Shown piece by piece: positions 15,586-24,633 of a stretch of 64,000 nucleotides of DNA. The notes beneath the pieces were generated by a model, which was not told the DNA's origin, searched no databases, and saw only the letters and a list, made by a program, of their open reading frames with translations. The position numbers and the translations under genes were made by a program. The DNA comes from a virus. The first letter of the stretch is position 1. Every line of letters starts with the position of its first letter. The stretch lies in the IMG/VR virus record IMGVR_UViG_3300009105_000002, positions 1 to 64,000 of that record. One strand, 5' to 3'.

Positions 15586-17786
15586 GCATAGTCAAAGACA
15601 AAGCTCTTAAAGCGATCAAAGAAACTATGACGTTGTATCAAAGGACCTTGGAAGATATCGGGTGGATCAACCTTAGCATGGAGGATACAACGCAAGAGGC
15701 TTTTATAGGTGAAGGTTTTAAGAAAATGCTGAAGCGTTGCAAGATGTATTACTATCGCAATCCTCTTGCCGGTCATTGGGTTAACTTAACAACGGATTTT
15801 GTTTTTGGCGAAGGCGTCGGGGTACCTAAGAGTAAAGATAAAAAGATTCAAGAGGTAATAGAAAATTTTTGGAACGATCCAGATAATAAGATATCACTTA
15901 CATCTTTTATGGCACAGCATTTGTTATCGAATAAGCTTCAGTACGAAGGGAATTTATTTTTTGCTTTATTCTCAGATGAATTGGGCGACGTCCGGGTCCG
16001 CATAATGAACACTGAGGAGATATCGGATATCATTCGGGACGAAGAGGACAGGATGAGGGTTAATTTTTATAAGGTGCAGACAAAAGAAAAGAAGTTTAAT
16101 TTTTCATCTGATAGTTACGATGTATCAATGGTTAATTATAAATACTATGCTGACTGGACTAACTTAGAGCCGAACGATTTCGGAATACCGGAGAATAAGC
16201 TTATAAAAGAAGTATCCATATTTCATGTAAAGATAAATTGTGACATTAACGATAAGTTTGGCGTGCCAGAGTTATATAGAGGCATAGATTGGATTAAGGC
16301 CAATAAGGAAGCGTCTGAAGATCTTGCGACATTGGTTCGCAGCTTATCAACGCTTGCATGGAAAAAGAAGGTTAAGGGAACACCCGCCCAGGTGACAGCG
16401 CTTAAGAATGCTTTACATGCAAAGACGGACCTTACGAATATAGGCCCGGGTGCAGGATCAACGCAGATAGAAAATCAAGGCATAGATACTCAGGCCATAG
16501 ATGTAAAGGCAGGAGGAGCAAATATAAATGAAATAAGTATCAGACAGTCAAAGCTCATGGTGTGTGCGGCATCAGGCCTTTTCGAGCATTACTTCGGGGA
16601 TCCGTCAACAGGCAATATGGCCACAGCGACAACAATGGAATTACCAATGGTTAAGAAGTTCACAAAATATCAGATCATCTGGGCCGGGATATTTGATGCA
16701 ATATTACAATATCAGATTAATAAAAAGATTGAGGTAGGATTGCTGGATGGCCAAATTGAATATGATGTTAAGACGCGCAGAAATAAAGTAGAGACTAAGA
16801 TTGATAGAACGATAGATCAGGATTTCCCTCCGATATTAGAAAAGGATCCCAAGATAACAGCTGAAGCATTAGAGATAGGGAAACGTGCAAAGTTAATAGG
16901 AGACGAGACAGCGGCACAGATATTTTTGCTCGCGCTTAATCAAAATAATATAGAAGAAGAGATAGGTAAGATAGATTTTACAAAGGTTGAGGCGGTTCCT
17001 GGAGAACCAGGCAATCCAGAACCTAAGCCTAAGAAAACAGAAGAGAAAGAAATTAAGGAAGCAGTGGAAGTGGCAGACAGGAAGAAGGCAGCACGGTTTG
17101 CTAAGAAGGGTAATTATGTGTTACAGAGGATGAATGGATACAAAAAGGCTTTAGCAGGGCATTTGGTCACGCTTCAAAAGGGAATACAGCGATCGATGAA
17201 GGCCGCAGGTGATAAAGGTAAGATTGTCGGGATCGTAGAAGGATTAGACGCTCATATGATGAAATTTACAAAGGGCATGTTAAAATCTGCTGAATTATAT
17301 TATCCGATTGCGATTGATATAGGAGAAAAGTATTTGCAGTCACATTTAAAAGAGTCACAGATCACAGAGTCTATTTATGAAGCGAGTAGAGGAAATGAAA
17401 CGCTTCTTAGTCGCAGATTAGCTTGGAACAAAGGATATATTGAAAGTTCACTTGTGCCGGATATCACGGCAACGATACAAAATAGAATGAGGACTACGTA
17501 TGACACTGCAGATGATTTTTATGATGCAGTGAATAAATCAGTAGGGTCCTTTGAGGGTCGGATAGGGCAATATGCAGGGGCCTTTTGGACAGTAGAGGAA
17601 GAGGCAGTTAAAGAAGCAGGTAAAGGGACAGGGTTACAGGCAAAATTCGCAGGGGCTGATGATTCAAAAACGTGTCAGGGTTGTAATGACGCGATGGCAG
17701 GAAACCCCTGGCCAATAGATCAGGTGCCGGAACCAGGATCTCATACATGTAATGGGAACTGTAGGCACGCGATCCAAATAATTTAA
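15573..17786 (+). CDS. Portal protein fused to MuF-like head morphogenesis domain
   Basis: The 737-residue protein has the portal region at about 1-440: MYYYRNPLAGHWVNLTTDFVFGEGVGV, YEGNLFFALF, FHVKINCDINDKFGVPELYRGIDWIKANKEA. After a linker (PEPKPKKTEEKEIKEAVE) comes a helical domain and a C-terminal MuF module with zinc ligands in CQGCNDAMAGNPWPIDQVPEPGSHTCNGNCRHAI. Most phages encode portal and MuF as two genes, so the fusion is notable. It forms the portal ring and links to the inner head. Confidence 0.85.
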   Translation: MFGLSIVKDKALKAIKETMTLYQRTLEDIGWINLSMEDTTQEAFIGEGFKKMLKRCKMYYYRNPLAGHWVNLTTDFVFGEGVGVPKSKDKKIQEVIENFWNDPDNKISLTSFMAQHLLSNKLQYEGNLFFALFSDELGDVRVRIMNTEEISDIIRDEEDRMRVNFYKVQTKEKKFNFSSDSYDVSMVNYKYYADWTNLEPNDFGIPENKLIKEVSIFHVKINCDINDKFGVPELYRGIDWIKANKEASEDLATLVRSLSTLAWKKKVKGTPAQVTALKNALHAKTDLTNIGPGAGSTQIENQGIDTQAIDVKAGGANINEISIRQSKLMVCAASGLFEHYFGDPSTGNMATATTMELPMVKKFTKYQIIWAGIFDAILQYQINKKIEVGLLDGQIEYDVKTRRNKVETKIDRTIDQDFPPILEKDPKITAEALEIGKRAKLIGDETAAQIFLLALNQNNIEEEIGKIDFTKVEAVPGEPGNPEPKPKKTEEKEIKEAVEVADRKKAARFAKKGNYVLQRMNGYKKALAGHLVTLQKGIQRSMKAAGDKGKIVGIVEGLDAHMMKFTKGMLKSAELYYPIAIDIGEKYLQSHLKESQITESIYEASRGNETLLSRRLAWNKGYIESSLVPDITATIQNRMRTTYDTADDFYDAVNKSVGSFEGRIGQYAGAFWTVEEEAVKEAGKGTGLQAKFAGADDSKTCQGCNDAMAGNPWPIDQVPEPGSHTCNGNCRHAIQII

Positions 17787-17800
17787 AGGGAGGTAGTGAG

Positions 17801-19156
17801 ATGAAAAAGGTACTTGATTTTGTAATCCAGGGATCGGAGAAAGATTGGAAGGCGATCAAAGAAGCTGTTGTTGTAGGTAGTTTTGAGGAAATGAGAGCCA
17901 AGGTGGATGCGGCATTAAGCGCATCTGGATTTTTTCCAAGTGAAGACACAAATGGTAAATACATTAGTGGTGTTTATATCAGAAGCATGTTTCCCGCAAA
18001 GGTGGTTGTAAGTTATAACGGTTTTCTGTATCAAGTATCTTATTCGATAGTTGATAAGGCGGTGATCCTAGGTACGCCTAAGGAAGTCGAAGAGGCGTAT
18101 ATTATAAAGGAAAGCATTGAGGAAGATTTAAAAGAAGCAAAAATAAAAAAGATCAGAGAAGCAAGAGATGAAGATGTTATGGTACTTGATTTTATAAGTC
18201 TTAAAGAAGCAAAATGGAATGATGAGACAAGTGAAGTTGAAGTAGTGTTGATTGAGGCCGGGACTAACCTCGAGAAGAAGCGACATTATCCCGTTCAGAC
18301 AATAAAAGAGGCGGCCTCGAGGTTCTCTGGCCTTAAGATGTATATAAATCATCCTACCAGGGCAGAAGAGAAGGAAAGGCCTGAAAGAGATTTAAAAAGT
18401 TGGGCATCTACGATCGTGGAGTCACGATTTGAAGGTGGAAAGGCTGTAGCGCGCGTTTCAATACACGATGCATGGCTTCGTGAAAGGCTGAAGGATCCTG
18501 TAGCAAGGGAGCATATCGGCCTTTCTATAAATACGGGCGGAAAGATCTCCATTGGTAAAATTGGAGGTCAGGAAATGCAGATAGTCGAGAAAATAGTCTT
18601 TGCACGGAAAAGCGGCCTGGCCAGTGTGGACTGGGTGACAGAGCCCGGAGCAAGAGGACGCGTTAGTCGGCTACTGGAAAGCAGAACGGAGGATATTAAT
18701 ATGGATTGGACGACAGTAACATTAAAAGAAGTCAGAGAGGCAAGGAAGGATCTAGTCGAGGCAATTATTAAAGAGGCCATCGAACCGATTCAGGCAAAGC
18801 TTACCAAAGCCGAGGCTGATTTGAAAGAGGCTATTGAAAAGATTGCAGACTTTGATAAGAAGCAGAAGACCGATGCGCAGTCAGTATTGGTTGAAGCGTC
18901 TTTGAAAGAGTCAAAGGCCCCTGATGCAGTAAAGGACAAGGTCAGAGATCACTTTAAGGTCAACCTCATAGAAGGATCTGAGGCAGATCTTAAGGAAGCA
19001 ATAGGCAAGATAGTAAAGGCCGAGCTTGATTATGCAAATAAGCTAAGCGGAAAGGGTAAGATAAGTCTTGGGGATAACCAGCCTGGTGACCTTAAGGAAT
19101 CTATCCAGAACGACTTAGATGCAAGGGCCGGCATAGTAAAAGAAGAGAAGAAGTAA
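17801..19156 (+). CDS. Prohead protease/scaffold-like protein
   Basis: AAAGGGAGGTAG precedes ATG 17801. The N-terminal 110 residues are a small separate domain. Residues about 125-300 look like the viral capsid protease region: KMYINHPTRAEEKERPERDLKSWASTIVESRF, VAREHIGLSINTGGKIS, and VIEK-like IVEKIVFARKSGLASVDWVTEPGARG. His of INHPT and Ser of LSIN would be the catalytic candidates. The C-terminal third is a charged coiled coil typical of scaffolds. Position between portal and capsid genes fits protease plus scaffold. Confidence 0.7.
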   Translation: MKKVLDFVIQGSEKDWKAIKEAVVVGSFEEMRAKVDAALSASGFFPSEDTNGKYISGVYIRSMFPAKVVVSYNGFLYQVSYSIVDKAVILGTPKEVEEAYIIKESIEEDLKEAKIKKIREARDEDVMVLDFISLKEAKWNDETSEVEVVLIEAGTNLEKKRHYPVQTIKEAASRFSGLKMYINHPTRAEEKERPERDLKSWASTIVESRFEGGKAVARVSIHDAWLRERLKDPVAREHIGLSINTGGKISIGKIGGQEMQIVEKIVFARKSGLASVDWVTEPGARGRVSRLLESRTEDINMDWTTVTLKEVREARKDLVEAIIKEAIEPIQAKLTKAEADLKEAIEKIADFDKKQKTDAQSVLVEASLKESKAPDAVKDKVRDHFKVNLIEGSEADLKEAIGKIVKAELDYANKLSGKGKISLGDNQPGDLKESIQNDLDARAGIVKEEKK

Positions 19157-19162
19157 ATCCCG

Positions 19163-19180
19163 CCTACGTAAAGTCGTAGG
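19163..19180 (+). repeat. Intergenic hairpin before decoration gene
   Basis: CCTACG and CGTAGG are separated by 6 bases in the 56-bp gap between protease and decoration genes. No T-run follows, so RNA processing or stability control is more likely than termination. Confidence 0.55.
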
Positions 19181-19212
19181 AAGATTACTTTAAAACGGAG
19201 GATTAAAAGATC

Positions 19213-19575
19213 ATGGCAAATAATTATAAGTATTCAGGAAAGCGTGTCACGATTTCCCCTGCAGCGCCGGTTGCTTCTGGTGTATTGGCGAGGCAGGTAG
19301 GTTTTATCGGTATACCTTTGAATAACCGAGTAGCAGGAGAGTCAGTTGCATTTGCTCTCGAAGGTGCATGGGGTATGACTTATGCAGCTTATGGAGCATA
19401 TCAGCCGCCGGTAGGTACGATTCTTTATTGGGATACGACTGCTAGCGCATTATCCATAGGTGCAGCGAATGATGATTACCCGATAGTAAAGGTTGTCACA
19501 GCGGTTAGCGCGACCGATGGTTCGTTCGATGGTTTGCTGCTTCCTCAGGGCAAGGCATACGGATTAGAGCAGTAA
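19213..19575 (+). CDS. DUF2190-like capsid decoration (cement) protein
   Basis: The 120-residue protein fits DUF2190: early KRVTISPAAPVASG, GFIGIPLNN, VALxG-type VAFALEGAWGM, PVGTILYWDTTASALSIG, and AYGLEQ at the end. DUF2190 members coat or stabilise capsids in many phages. It sits between protease and major capsid genes and is flanked by hairpins on both sides. Confidence 0.8.
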   Translation: MANNYKYSGKRVTISPAAPVASGVLARQVGFIGIPLNNRVAGESVAFALEGAWGMTYAAYGAYQPPVGTILYWDTTASALSIGAANDDYPIVKVVTAVSATDGSFDGLLLPQGKAYGLEQ

Positions 19576-19576
19576 G

Positions 19577-19592
19577 CTGTAAAGATTTACAG
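19577..19592 (+). repeat. Intergenic hairpin before capsid gene
   Basis: CTGTAAA and TTTACAG are separated by two bases, immediately after the decoration gene stop. It is one of three hairpins bracketing the most abundant virion genes. Confidence 0.6.
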
Positions 19593-19639
19593 TAGTAAGC
19601 AGGCGTGCTAATACGCAAAACACGAAAGCGAGGAATGTG

Positions 19640-20626
19640 ATGAGAAAAAGTTTACTCAAAATGTATCACGACTTGAAAGAGTCGGCCTCATCGAGCGACT
19701 TTCCTTATCTATTGGGTAATACCATGCATAAGAAGTTGCTTGCGAGGTTTAATGGGTGGCCATCACCTTGGCGCCAGTATGTTTTAAAAGGTGACCTGAA
19801 TGATTTCAGGACGCATGACAGGATATTGCTGTCTGAAGCACCGGACCTCTTGAAGATAGAGGAAGACGGCAATTATAAGGATGCAAAGTTTTCGGATTAC
19901 AGGTATCAGATCAAAGCTGATACTTTTGGCAGGACATTTAAGGTAACCCGTCATGCGATCATCAATGATGATCTTAACGGTATAATGAAGATGCCTCAGA
20001 TGTTTGGCCGCGCAGCGATAAGGACGCTCGTAAAACAAATCCTTGGATTATATGCGGCAGGTAGCCATAAATGCTATGACGCTAAGTCATTGTTCCACGT
20101 TGATCATAGTAATTATTTGGCTACACCAGTCGCTCTTGCTAATTCAGCGGCAGGATTGACGGCGGTTGCAGATTGCTGCAATCAGATCGAAGCAGGGACA
20201 GATCCAGATACCGGTGAGTTATTAGGTGTCAGGCCGAAGTATCTATTGACAGGCACCACGCTGAGCAAAAAGGCCGCGGCGCTTTTGAAATCATCACAGA
20301 TTATACCTACTTCTACAGGCGGTGGCGGTACGTATAATCCAGTAGCAAGTTTAGAGCTGTTAGTTGATCCTTTGATTGATACGCAGCTTTCGACTACGTG
20401 GTGGGCTGTATTAGCTGATCCAGCAGATTGCCCTATCGTTGAAGTAGGGTTCTTGAATGGATTAGAGACTCCGGAGCTATTGGCTTTGAAGCCTAATACA
20501 TACAGGGTTGCAGGCGGCGGTGAAGATCCTTACGGTTTTGAGTTCGATGATATGGATTTCAAAATGAGGTGGGATTTTGGCTTGCAGCTAGCAATGTACC
20601 AGGGTATTTGCAGAGGCAAGGAATAA
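19640..20626 (+). CDS. Major capsid protein, Mu gpT-like HK97 fold
   Basis: The protein of about 328 residues contains gpT-like blocks: GRTFKVTRHAIINDDLNGIMKMPQMFGRAAIRTLVKQ, then KSLFHVDHSNY (compare gpT LFhadHgN), LLGVRPKYLLTG, and a C-terminal DPYGFEFDDMDFKMRWDFG. ATG 19640 is preferred, with GCGAGGA upstream; GTG 19637 is one codon earlier. It forms the icosahedral shell. A strong hairpin follows the stop. Phage 2 carries a different member of the same broad family at 61356. Confidence 0.9.
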   Translation: MRKSLLKMYHDLKESASSSDFPYLLGNTMHKKLLARFNGWPSPWRQYVLKGDLNDFRTHDRILLSEAPDLLKIEEDGNYKDAKFSDYRYQIKADTFGRTFKVTRHAIINDDLNGIMKMPQMFGRAAIRTLVKQILGLYAAGSHKCYDAKSLFHVDHSNYLATPVALANSAAGLTAVADCCNQIEAGTDPDTGELLGVRPKYLLTGTTLSKKAAALLKSSQIIPTSTGGGGTYNPVASLELLVDPLIDTQLSTTWWAVLADPADCPIVEVGFLNGLETPELLALKPNTYRVAGGGEDPYGFEFDDMDFKMRWDFGLQLAMYQGICRGKE

Positions 20627-20650
20627 ATCTCTGCGCGCATTAAAGAAGAT

Positions 20651-20687
20651 ATATAGGGTGCGAGGTCTGAAACCTCGCCCCCTATAT
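20651..20687 (+). terminator. Strong hairpin after the capsid gene (attenuator or processing site)
   Basis: ATATAGGG and CCCTATAT with inner GCGAGGT and ACCTCGC form a 15-bp stem with one mismatch and a 5-base loop. Only a short T stretch follows, so it may be a partial terminator or an RNA-stability element that sets capsid versus downstream expression. Confidence 0.6.
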
Positions 20688-20701
20688 TTGTGAGGTGACA
20701 G

Positions 20702-21079
20702 ATGGCTTTTACGTATGATTTAAGTACGAATGTAGGAAAGGTTAGAAATTTAATCGGGGATGCCGTTGATTCAGGGCATTTGTTAGAAGATGCGGATATA
20801 ACTTCGTTTTTAGCAATGACGACGAGTGATCTCTATATGACAGCGTATCATTGCTTGATGCGGATTGCTAATTCTCAGGCCTTATTGGCCAAAATGAAAC
20901 AGGCCGGGGACTACAAAGAGGATCTTAGATCTGTTGCTAAAGAGTTAAGAGAGAATGCCAAGATGTTTAAGGAGATGTCAGAAAATATACCTGCTGAAGC
21001 ACAAGCAGAACATTTTAGAAATGATTTTAGCTATAGAGATATCACTGACCGTAAAGCTTTAAGGAATGATAATACATGA
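20702..21079 (+). CDS. Putative head-tail connector protein
   Basis: The 125-residue protein starts NVGKVRNLIGDAVDSGHLLEDADITSFLAMTTSDLYMTAYHCLMRIANSQALLAKMKQAGDYKED. This all-helical layout resembles gp6/gp15-type connectors, whose genes usually follow the capsid gene. It overlaps the first methyltransferase gene of the sugar island by 4 bp. Confidence 0.6.
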   Translation: MAFTYDLSTNVGKVRNLIGDAVDSGHLLEDADITSFLAMTTSDLYMTAYHCLMRIANSQALLAKMKQAGDYKEDLRSVAKELRENAKMFKEMSENIPAEAQAEHFRNDFSYRDITDRKALRNDNT

Positions 21080-21582
21080 AGAAGCAATGGAAAGATAGTT
21101 ATTGGTATACAGTGCCTTGCGCACGTGCGCGCATAGAAGAAATTGTAAGACGCGCAAAAGGATCATATAAGGTTCTTGATGCCGGATGTAGCGATGGTTT
21201 TTTATCACAGGCCCTTAAAGAGGCAGGCTTTCATGTTACGAGTATAGATAATAATGATAAGGCTATTAAACAAGCGGATGAGTTCTTTGGGATTAAGGTC
21301 ATTAAAGCGGATGTCGAAAATCTGCCTTTTATGGATGATGAGTTTGATCTATCAATAGGTGGAGAATTGTTGGAACATTTAGTCAATCCGGGCAAAGGAT
21401 TATCAGAGCTTTTTAGGGTTGCAAAAAATAGAGTTATATTAAGTCTTCCGATAGGTAAATATTGGTTAGGATGTAAAGATCATCTATGGGAAATAAATGC
21501 GACAATTATAGAACATGATAAAGGCAAAAAAGATATACTTGAGAAAAAAATAACTGTTTTGGAATTTATAAAAAGACGATGA
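21076..21582 (+). CDS. Class I SAM-dependent methyltransferase
   Basis: The 168-residue protein has motif I VLDAGCSDGFLSQAL, a motif II acidic region SIDNNDKA, and FDLSIGGELLEHLVNPGKGLSELFRVAKNRVILSLP, typical of Methyltransf_11-like enzymes. It starts inside the connector gene (ATGA overlap) and overlaps the next gene by 4 bp. In this setting it probably methylates a sugar or lipid-linked glycan, but the substrate is unknown. Confidence 0.8.
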   Translation: MKKQWKDSYWYTVPCARARIEEIVRRAKGSYKVLDAGCSDGFLSQALKEAGFHVTSIDNNDKAIKQADEFFGIKVIKADVENLPFMDDEFDLSIGGELLEHLVNPGKGLSELFRVAKNRVILSLPIGKYWLGCKDHLWEINATIIEHDKGKKDILEKKITVLEFIKRR

Positions 21583-22109
21583 ATATAATAGAGATAGCTC
21601 AAGAGGCAGTAAAATTACCAATACCTGAATGGATGGCAGTTGATATAAAAGGCAATCATGGTCAAGCGCCTTATTATAGATTTTTATATTTACTGGCCAA
21701 GGAAATGAAGCCTCAGGTAATGGTGGAGCTTGGAACTATGGAAGGCCTGGGAGCTATGTGTATGGCAAAAGGTAATCAGGATGGCCAAGTGATGGCAATA
21801 GATAAAAATATAAAGGATCTACATCCGGCATGCATAATGCCTAATGTGCAATATCTCAGGCAGGATAGTTTAGATGAATGCAACATAAGAGATATTGACA
21901 TATTATTTATAGATACTGATCATAACGGCCGGGCATTGTTTGAATATGAAGCTTGGAAGGGCAGAATGGCTAAGGGTGGAGTGATGTTATTCGATGATGT
22001 GAATTTAAACACAGAGATGAAAGTATTCTGGCATGAATTTAATCCTGAAGGTCAAAAGATAGATCTCCCAGAGCTACATGGTAGTGGATTCGGAGCGGTA
22101 GTCATATGA
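21579..22109 (+). CDS. Class I SAM-dependent methyltransferase (Methyltransf_24/CmcI-like)
   Basis: The 176-residue protein shows MVELGTMEGLGAMCMA (SAM loop), GQVMAIDKNIKDLHPAC, and ILFIDTDHNGRALFEYEAWKGRMAKGGVMLFDDV. The IDTDH motif is the metal-binding and catalytic block of cephalosporin hydroxylase/O-methyltransferase-like enzymes that modify sugars. It is coupled by 4-bp overlaps on both sides. Confidence 0.75.
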   Translation: MNIIEIAQEAVKLPIPEWMAVDIKGNHGQAPYYRFLYLLAKEMKPQVMVELGTMEGLGAMCMAKGNQDGQVMAIDKNIKDLHPACIMPNVQYLRQDSLDECNIRDIDILFIDTDHNGRALFEYEAWKGRMAKGGVMLFDDVNLNTEMKVFWHEFNPEGQKIDLPELHGSGFGAVVI

Positions 22110-23056
22110 ATATAGTAGTTTTTTCTTGCGCTAATACAGGGAATTTCGGGGATGATATCATTCTTGAAGGTATAAAGAAAAAGTTTTCGCGGGAATATCC
22201 CGATCATGGTGGAGTTATAAGGCAGATATTAAGGATCAATGCTGAAACAGCAAAATTTATCAATGAGCAGGATTTTCTGATTATAGGTGGTGGTGAGATA
22301 TTATCGAATTCAGATATGTTGAAGCAAATAATAAAATATGAGATAAAGATTCCTTATATGTTTTTGTCAGTGGGTATTGGAAGCAGTAAAGATATACTTC
22401 CATATTTAAAAAAGATACACCCTACAGCTTGGTATGCAAGGACACAAAAGGATCTTGATATATTGAAGGAGTGCGGAGTTAAAAACGCAATGATTCATAA
22501 GGATCTATTGTTTGAATGTTGTACCAAAAGAAAACCCAATGGCCGGATAGGATTTAATATAAAAAATCAAAAGAAACCATCTGTATTTATAGAGTCAATG
22601 GCGCATACACTCGACACTATGATTGCGGCTGGGATAGAGATAGATCTATTGGCTTTAAATTGTAAACCTCAACAGCCAATCAGTTATTGCGGAGAGAATA
22701 TATTAATATCTGACTGCAGCGACCTTGATTTGATGGAAAAAATACAACATAGGATGAAAAAGGATATCAATATAGTGACTTATAATGGCAAAGATCCTTT
22801 GAGATTTTTGGATATACTGGCTGATTATGAGGCTATAGTAGGAGAGAGATTGCACTCAATAATGGTGGCATTTCATGCAAAAATAGACTTCCGGGCGATT
22901 CCATATCATCCAAAAATCGATAAATTCCTTGATATGCATGGATTAAATGATAAGAAAATAGGCAATACGCCGGTAGATATCGGCATGGCAATAAAAGAGA
23001 TATGGTTAAAGAGGCCCGAGAGGCCTAGAAAGGGGATTTATGAACATACTGCATGA
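22106..23056 (+). CDS. Polysaccharide pyruvyl transferase family protein
   Basis: The 316-residue protein has the family layout: NTGNFGDDIILEGI at the start, DFLIIGGGEILSNSDML, SVGIGSS, AWYARTQKDLDILKECGVKN, and a C-terminal VGERLHSIMVAFHAKIDFRAIPYHPKI. This is PF04230 (WcaK/CsaB-like), which adds pyruvate ketals to surface sugars. No signal peptide. It overlaps its neighbours by 4 and 17 bp. Confidence 0.85.
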   Translation: MNIVVFSCANTGNFGDDIILEGIKKKFSREYPDHGGVIRQILRINAETAKFINEQDFLIIGGGEILSNSDMLKQIIKYEIKIPYMFLSVGIGSSKDILPYLKKIHPTAWYARTQKDLDILKECGVKNAMIHKDLLFECCTKRKPNGRIGFNIKNQKKPSVFIESMAHTLDTMIAAGIEIDLLALNCKPQQPISYCGENILISDCSDLDLMEKIQHRMKKDINIVTYNGKDPLRFLDILADYEAIVGERLHSIMVAFHAKIDFRAIPYHPKIDKFLDMHGLNDKKIGNTPVDIGMAIKEIWLKRPERPRKGIYEHTA

Positions 23057-24041
23057 GCTTAATCAGCTCGAATATGGAGGAGTTGAGCGGATGATTGCCA
23101 ATCTTATCAAATTTGATAAGAAAAATAAGCATTCGATTCTTGCTTATCAGGATGGACCGTTCAGAGAGGAATTAAAAGATGTAGAAATTATTATAGCGCC
23201 AAAGGAAAAAGGCAAAGAATTAGATTTTGAAACTGATCTTATTCATATTCACTCGGGAGGAGCGGTGAGTGAGCTGGCAATGTCAGTCGGGAAGGGTTTT
23301 CCAATAATTGAGACAATTCATTCTCCGATTCGTTCACCCATGAGAAGTGAATTGATTGCTCAAAGGGTCGGAGTGACAGATGTCGTGAGTAAATTAAATC
23401 ACGATTGTATTACGATTCATAATGGCTTGGATTTTTTGGAGATTATGCCTACAAAGGAACCTGAGGATATTAAAAAAGAACTCGGGATAAAAGAAGGATT
23501 GCCGGTTATAGGCAGGCTCGGCCGGATAGGCGAAGATAAGTATCTCGAGGAATGGCTTCTGGTTTGTAATTATTTGCAAAGGATGGGTTTAGAATTTATA
23601 CCTTTAATAATAGGCGACGAGACCATTGGTTTAAATGGCTATATAGGTAAGCTTAAACTTATGGCCGCCTCGCTGCCAGTCAAAAATGTTATATGGGCCG
23701 GACATAAGGTAGATGTGGCCAATTATTTGCAAATCATGGATGTATTTTTATATCCATCAGCTACAGAAGGATTTGGTCTTGTTTATGTTGAGGCAATGTT
23801 TAATGACGCGGTCCTTGTGACATATGAAAACGAAGTATCGAAGGAAATAGCAGCCGGGTATTCAATATTGACTGGTCCTAGCATCGAAGATCTTGCTATG
23901 GGTGTTATTAAAGGATTGGATATCAATATGAAGGACGCTATTACATCAGTGGCCAGGGGATGGGTTGAAGGCGAATTTAACGCAGAGCAAATGGTAGAGA
24001 AATACGGAGAATTGTATGAGCGAGTTAACAAATGTTCTTAA
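23040..24041 (+). CDS. GT4-family glycosyltransferase
   Basis: The 333-residue protein is a GT-B glycosyltransferase: HELNQLEYGGVERMIANLIKF near the start, PVIGRLGRIGEDKYLEEWL in the middle, then VIWAGHKVDVANYLQIMDVFLYPSATEGFGLVYVEAMFNDA with the EX7E-type motif (E...E around EGFGLVYVE). It overlaps the upstream pyruvyltransferase and the downstream neck-like gene by 26 bp. Confidence 0.88.
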   Translation: MNILHELNQLEYGGVERMIANLIKFDKKNKHSILAYQDGPFREELKDVEIIIAPKEKGKELDFETDLIHIHSGGAVSELAMSVGKGFPIIETIHSPIRSPMRSELIAQRVGVTDVVSKLNHDCITIHNGLDFLEIMPTKEPEDIKKELGIKEGLPVIGRLGRIGEDKYLEEWLLVCNYLQRMGLEFIPLIIGDETIGLNGYIGKLKLMAASLPVKNVIWAGHKVDVANYLQIMDVFLYPSATEGFGLVYVEAMFNDAVLVTYENEVSKEIAAGYSILTGPSIEDLAMGVIKGLDINMKDAITSVARGWVEGEFNAEQMVEKYGELYERVNKCS

Positions 24042-24615
24042 TGCCAGCATAGATATCAAGAGAATGATGGATGAGGTTCTTGATAAAGCAGCTGTAGTTG
24101 CATCGATGAGTCTTGATCGGCAGCCAGCAGAGGAAGTATACCTTCAGATTGAAGTGGAAGGATGCACAGTAGGATCCGGGCTTGTAAGTTTTGATGGATC
24201 AACGACTGAACAGGTTGCTTTTACCGCAGATGGTATAAATGTATCAACTAAGGGATTCACAAGCGTGTCTGGGATCACAGTTGCAGAGATATCTGATGGT
24301 TTTATTACGATCAGGGGAGTCAGCAAGCTTGGCCAGAATATAAATCAAGAAGTCAGTATTTATACAGGTATGTCGGTTATGTTTTATCCTCTGACTGGCA
24401 GGGCAAAAGAGATTTTGATGATAGCAACTGGTCAAAAGGATATAGCAATTTATAAATTCATGGCCCCACCTGCAAATATTATCAAACGTAACGATTTAAT
24501 GTATGCAGTATCGGGAATTCAGGGATTAACGCGAGGTCAAGTTGATTCTGTTAATGAAATAGTTGATCTTGATGGCAATACTCATCATGTAGAATGTAAC
24601 ATCTTAGGCCTTTGA
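24016..24615 (+). CDS. Putative head closure or tail-neck protein
   Basis: The 199-residue protein has a middle beta-rich domain (EEVYLQIEVEGCTVGSGLVSFDG...VAFTADGINVS) and a C-terminal stretch FMAPPANIIKRNDLMYAVSGIQGLTRGQVDSVNEIVDLDGNTHHVECNILGL. The last part resembles phage head-closure/stopper folds, where a YxV and a terminal beta strand are usual. Sandwiched between glycosyltransferase genes, it is coupled to the upstream gene. Confidence 0.5.
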   Translation: MSELTNVLNASIDIKRMMDEVLDKAAVVASMSLDRQPAEEVYLQIEVEGCTVGSGLVSFDGSTTEQVAFTADGINVSTKGFTSVSGITVAEISDGFITIRGVSKLGQNINQEVSIYTGMSVMFYPLTGRAKEILMIATGQKDIAIYKFMAPPANIIKRNDLMYAVSGIQGLTRGQVDSVNEIVDLDGNTHHVECNILGL

Positions 24616-24633
24616 GGCCGTAAAGGAGGAAAC

